A DNA stretch of 7,645 bases from UTPRO1 sp031400185 (GTDB taxonomy: Bacteria > Desulfobacterota > Binatia > UTPRO1): positions 1-7,645 of the forward strand of contig JANNPN010000225.1 in assembly GCA_031400185.1 (NCBI GenBank), given 5' to 3'. Below, one piece after another: positions 5,838 through 7,645 of this stretch. Position 1 is the first letter of the stretch; each line of letters opens with the position of its first letter. The notes beneath the pieces were generated by a model. The model had not been told where the DNA came from and searched no databases. It saw only the letters and a program-made list of their open reading frames with translations. The translations under genes were made by a program, and so were the position numbers.

Positions 5838-5918
5838 CGCCCTCCCCTTAGCAGAGAGGCAACCCCGCGCTCGACCCTTTACGCCCCGCCATCGTGGGGA
5901 TAACCACGGCGGCGCGTC
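5838..5918. promoter_or_regulatory. Divergent intergenic region with inverted repeat
   Basis: This 81-bp gap must hold the promoters of the divergent sulfotransferase and hydroxylase genes. CGTGG (5893-5897) and CCACG (5904-5908) form an inverted repeat around GGATAA, a possible operator or hairpin. I see no convincing -35/-10 pair on either strand. Confidence 0.35.
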
Positions 5919-7019
5919 ATGGTCGATCTCGTGCAGCTGCACGCCGCAGTCGCGTGGCAGACGCTCCATTTCGTCTACACGCAGCCCGGGCTCTACGCCG
6001 GCGCCGCGTGTCTGCTCCTCCTCGAGTGGCTCCTCCCGGCCCGGCCCGGGCAGCGCATGCTCCGCGTCGGGCTCGCCCAGGACTTCCTCTGGGTCGGCGT
6101 CCAGACGGTGGCCCACGTGCTCGTGCTCGCGGCGTGGGTCGGCGTGCTCACGGCCGTCTACCAGACCCACCTGTCCGCGCTCACGCTCACGGGCGTCGCG
6201 GCGCTGCCGATCGCGCTCAAGTGGCCGCTCTGGGTCCTCGCGATCGACGTCCTCGACTGGACCCACCACTGGGTGAAGCACAAGGCGCCCTGGCTCTGGC
6301 ACTTCCATGCGGTCCACCACTCGCAACCCGAGCTGAACCTCTTCACCGACATGCGCTACCACCCGGGCGAGTACTTCGTGTCGCGAACGCTCGTGACCTT
6401 CCCGCTGCTGATGCTGCAGGCGAACGTCGCCGAGGTGCTCTACCTCTCGCTTGCGCACCAGTGGTACTCCCGTTTCGTCCACGCGAGCATCCGCACCAAT
6501 CTCGGCCCGCTCCGCTTCCTCCTCGTGACGCCGCAGTCGCATCGCATCCACCACTCGATCGAGCCCGCCCACCACGACCGCAACTTCGGGGTGATCTTCT
6601 CGCTCTGGGATCGCATCTTCGGCACCCACTGGGCCGGCGCGAACGAGTACCCTGCGACCGGCATCCCCGACCGCGGCTTCCCGCTCGAGCGCTCGGCGAG
6701 CGCCCTCGCGATGGCGACCACGCTCGTGCGCCAGCTCCTCTATCCCTTCACCGCGATCGCGCGCTCGCTCCTCGCCCACCCCGGCACGGAGCACGCGAGC
6801 CTCCGCGCGCGCAGCGCGCGGGCCGGCGGCGAATCGCACCGGGGAGTGAGGCTCCGTCGGGCTGTGCCCGATGGAGCGCGGGGAGAGATCCCCTCGAGAC
6901 CTACAGCGGCGCGGTCACCCGCGCGAGATAGTCCACCTCCGCCGCGTCGAGCTCGGGCGTCACCGCGGCCCGCACGGCGGCATGGTACCCGTCGACCCAG
7001 CCGCGCTCGGCCGGAGTGA
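5919..7019 (+). CDS. Sterol desaturase/fatty acid hydroxylase family membrane protein
   Basis: Integral membrane di-iron enzyme family that hydroxylates or desaturates sterols, fatty acids or carotenoids. Hydrophobic segments lie at about residues 25-39, 57-80, 92-112 and 157-178. The His clusters are complete: HHWVKH (116-121), HFHAVHH (128-134), H148 in RYHPGEY, HRIHH (208-212) and HH (218-219). The family ending FSLWDRIFGTHW (227-238) follows. Core homology ends near residue 285. After that the frame stays open for about 80 Arg/Pro-rich residues to 7017-7019, through two hairpins and into the convergent peptidase gene. The true end is probably nearer 6790-6850: a TGA lies just before the hairpin at 6847-6849, but in another frame. 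The ATG lacks a strong ribosome site (GGGGATAA lies about 20 nt upstream). It is divergent from the sulfotransferase, so shared regulation is possible. The substrate is not readable from the sequence. Confidence 0.88.
   Translation: MVDLVQLHAAVAWQTLHFVYTQPGLYAGAACLLLLEWLLPARPGQRMLRVGLAQDFLWVGVQTVAHVLVLAAWVGVLTAVYQTHLSALTLTGVAALPIALKWPLWVLAIDVLDWTHHWVKHKAPWLWHFHAVHHSQPELNLFTDMRYHPGEYFVSRTLVTFPLLMLQANVAEVLYLSLAHQWYSRFVHASIRTNLGPLRFLLVTPQSHRIHHSIEPAHHDRNFGVIFSLWDRIFGTHWAGANEYPATGIPDRGFPLERSASALAMATTLVRQLLYPFTAIARSLLAHPGTEHASLRARSARAGGESHRGVRLRRAVPDGARGEIPSRPTAARSPARDSPPPPRRARASPRPARRHGTRRPSRARPE
6803..6821. terminator. G/C hairpin near hydroxylase 3' end
   Basis: CCGCGCGC (6803-6810) and GCGCGCGG (6814-6821) form a perfect 8-bp stem with loop GCA. 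It has no U-tract. It lies inside the low-complexity tail of the hydroxylase frame and may be a terminator or simply G/C repetition. Confidence 0.3.
6851..6893. terminator. Strong 12-bp hairpin plus second hairpin between convergent genes
   Basis: GCTCCGTCGGGC (6851-6862) pairs with GCCCGATGGAGC (6866-6877) around loop TGT. The only non-Watson-Crick pair is G-U in plus-strand RNA; it would be C-A in minus-strand RNA, so the element favours plus-strand transcripts. A second stem, GGGGA (6880-6884) with TCCCC (6889-6893) and loop GAGA, follows at once. The peptidase stop lies 8 nt further on. The position is that of a convergent transcription terminator, although no U-tract is present. Confidence 0.5.
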
Positions 7020-7645
7020 GGCGCTCGACGTCGATCAGTCGTCGGTCGAGCGGTGCCAGCGTGAGCGTCTCGAAGCCGAGGGTCTTCAGCTCCGCCCCCG
7101 GCGGCTGCGGGTCGAGCTCTTTCACCACGACCAGGTTCTCGATCCGGATGCCGAAGGCGTCGGCCTTGTAGTAGCCGGGCTCGACCGAGACGACCATGCC
7201 GGGCTCGAGCTTCACCTCGGTCGAGCGCTTCGAGATGCTCTGCGGGCCTTCGTGCACCGACAGGTAGCTCCCGACCCCGTGCCCGGTGCCATGGTCGTAG
7301 TCGACGCCGGTCGCCCACAGATACTGGCGGGCCAGCGGATCGAGCTGCGCCCCGGTGGTCCCGACCGGGAACTGCGCGCAGGTGACTGCGATCATGCCGC
7401 GGAGCACCTCGGTGTAGCGCTGCCGCATCTCGGCGGTCGGGGTTCCGAGCGCCAGCACGCGCGTCACGTCGGTCGTGCCGTCCTGATACTGGCCGCCGCT
7501 GTCGACGAGGTACAGGTCGTCCCCCCCGACGACACGCGCCGTCGCCGGGTCGGCGCGGTAGTGCGGATGGGCGGCGTTGCCGTCGAGCGCCGAGATGGTG
7601 TCGAACGACGGCGGGCACCTGGAGCGCGGAGCTGATCAAACCCTT
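6901..7645 (-). CDS. M24 metallopeptidase, long-form aminopeptidase P (5' part beyond window)
   Basis: Xaa-Pro aminopeptidase (M24B), releasing N-terminal residues before proline with a two-metal centre. The visible part begins near PSFDTISALDGNAAHPHYR, typical of the early pita-bread fold. All five metal ligands are present: Asp in YLVDSG, Asp in TTDVTR, His in HGTGHGVGSYLSVHEGP, Glu in VSVEPGYY and Glu in GIRIENL. The C-terminal region after LGFETLTLAPLDRRLID (TPAERGWVDGYHAAVR and on) is the extra domain of the long bacterial/eukaryotic type. The stop is TAG at 6903-6901. Roughly the first two-thirds of a 600-residue protein would lie right of 7645. In this frame a TGA occurs at 7638-7636, just upstream of the family homology. 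No good start codon follows it, so a frame error near the edge is suspected. A GTG at 7467 is not a sensible start, since it would cut off the first metal ligand. Confidence 0.88.

Noticed and set aside
3087..5903. Plus-strand open frame of 938 codons
   Set aside because: It is antisense to the intact aminotransferase and sulfotransferase, is dominated by Arg, Glu, Asp, Val and Ala, shows no domain, and follows from G/C bias at third positions of the real genes.
5838..6839. Upstream extension of the sulfotransferase frame on the minus strand
   Set aside because: It runs antisense through the His-motif-bearing hydroxylase gene. The sulfotransferase has its own ATG with a ribosome site at 5837 and a normal family length from there.

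Overview
This 7.6 kb window is chromosomal bacterial DNA with very high G+C and strong third-position G/C bias. That bias leaves long open frames antisense to many real genes. A BON-LysM cytoplasmic protein of the Kbp/YgaU type, a predicted lipoprotein and a cluster of CoA- and lipid-type enzymes suggest a Gram-negative environmental bacterium. A deltaproteobacterial or Binatota-like lineage would fit, but this is inference; no rRNA or other phylogenetic marker is present. I see no tRNA, rRNA, insertion sequence, integrase, phage gene or CRISPR array.

Layout, left to right. (1) 1-450, minus: a kbp/ygaU homologue cut by the left edge. (2) 451-637: a divergent promoter region built around a near-perfect 24-bp palindrome whose ends form outward-facing TTGAC boxes. 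(3) 638-1060, plus: an Ala-rich helical lipoprotein, facing a convergent terminator-like hairpin. (4) 1076-5837: a run of minus-strand genes. In transcription order these are a PAPS-type sulfotransferase, a set of 27-bp tandem repeats arranged as tiny overlapping reading frames, a class III PLP aminotransferase resembling glutamate-1-semialdehyde aminomutase, a shattered histidine-kinase/receiver remnant, a cysteine-less SCP-x/Ltp2-type thiolase-fold protein, and its DUF35 zinc-ribbon/OB partner. (5) 5919 onward, plus: a sterol desaturase/fatty acid hydroxylase family membrane protein, divergent from the sulfotransferase. (6) 6901-7645, minus: the catalytic half of a long-form aminopeptidase P (M24), convergent with the hydroxylase and cut by the right edge.

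How the genes may work together: the thiolase-fold/DUF35 pair has the make-up of enzymes that break or form C-C bonds on acyl-CoA substrates, the steroid side-chain aldolase Ltp2-DUF35 being the best-known case. The sulfotransferase, aminotransferase and di-iron hydroxylase are tailoring-type enzymes. A small lipid or sterol-like modification or degradation locus is therefore plausible, but no substrate can be read from the sequence.

The most unusual features are the repeat-built chain of overlapping stop/start codons between the sulfotransferase and the aminotransferase, the apparent reading-frame breaks (one in DUF35, three in the receiver remnant, one suspected at the right edge), and the divergent palindromic promoter. 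Several frame breaks so close together could mean real decay of the receiver gene, sequencing errors, or both.
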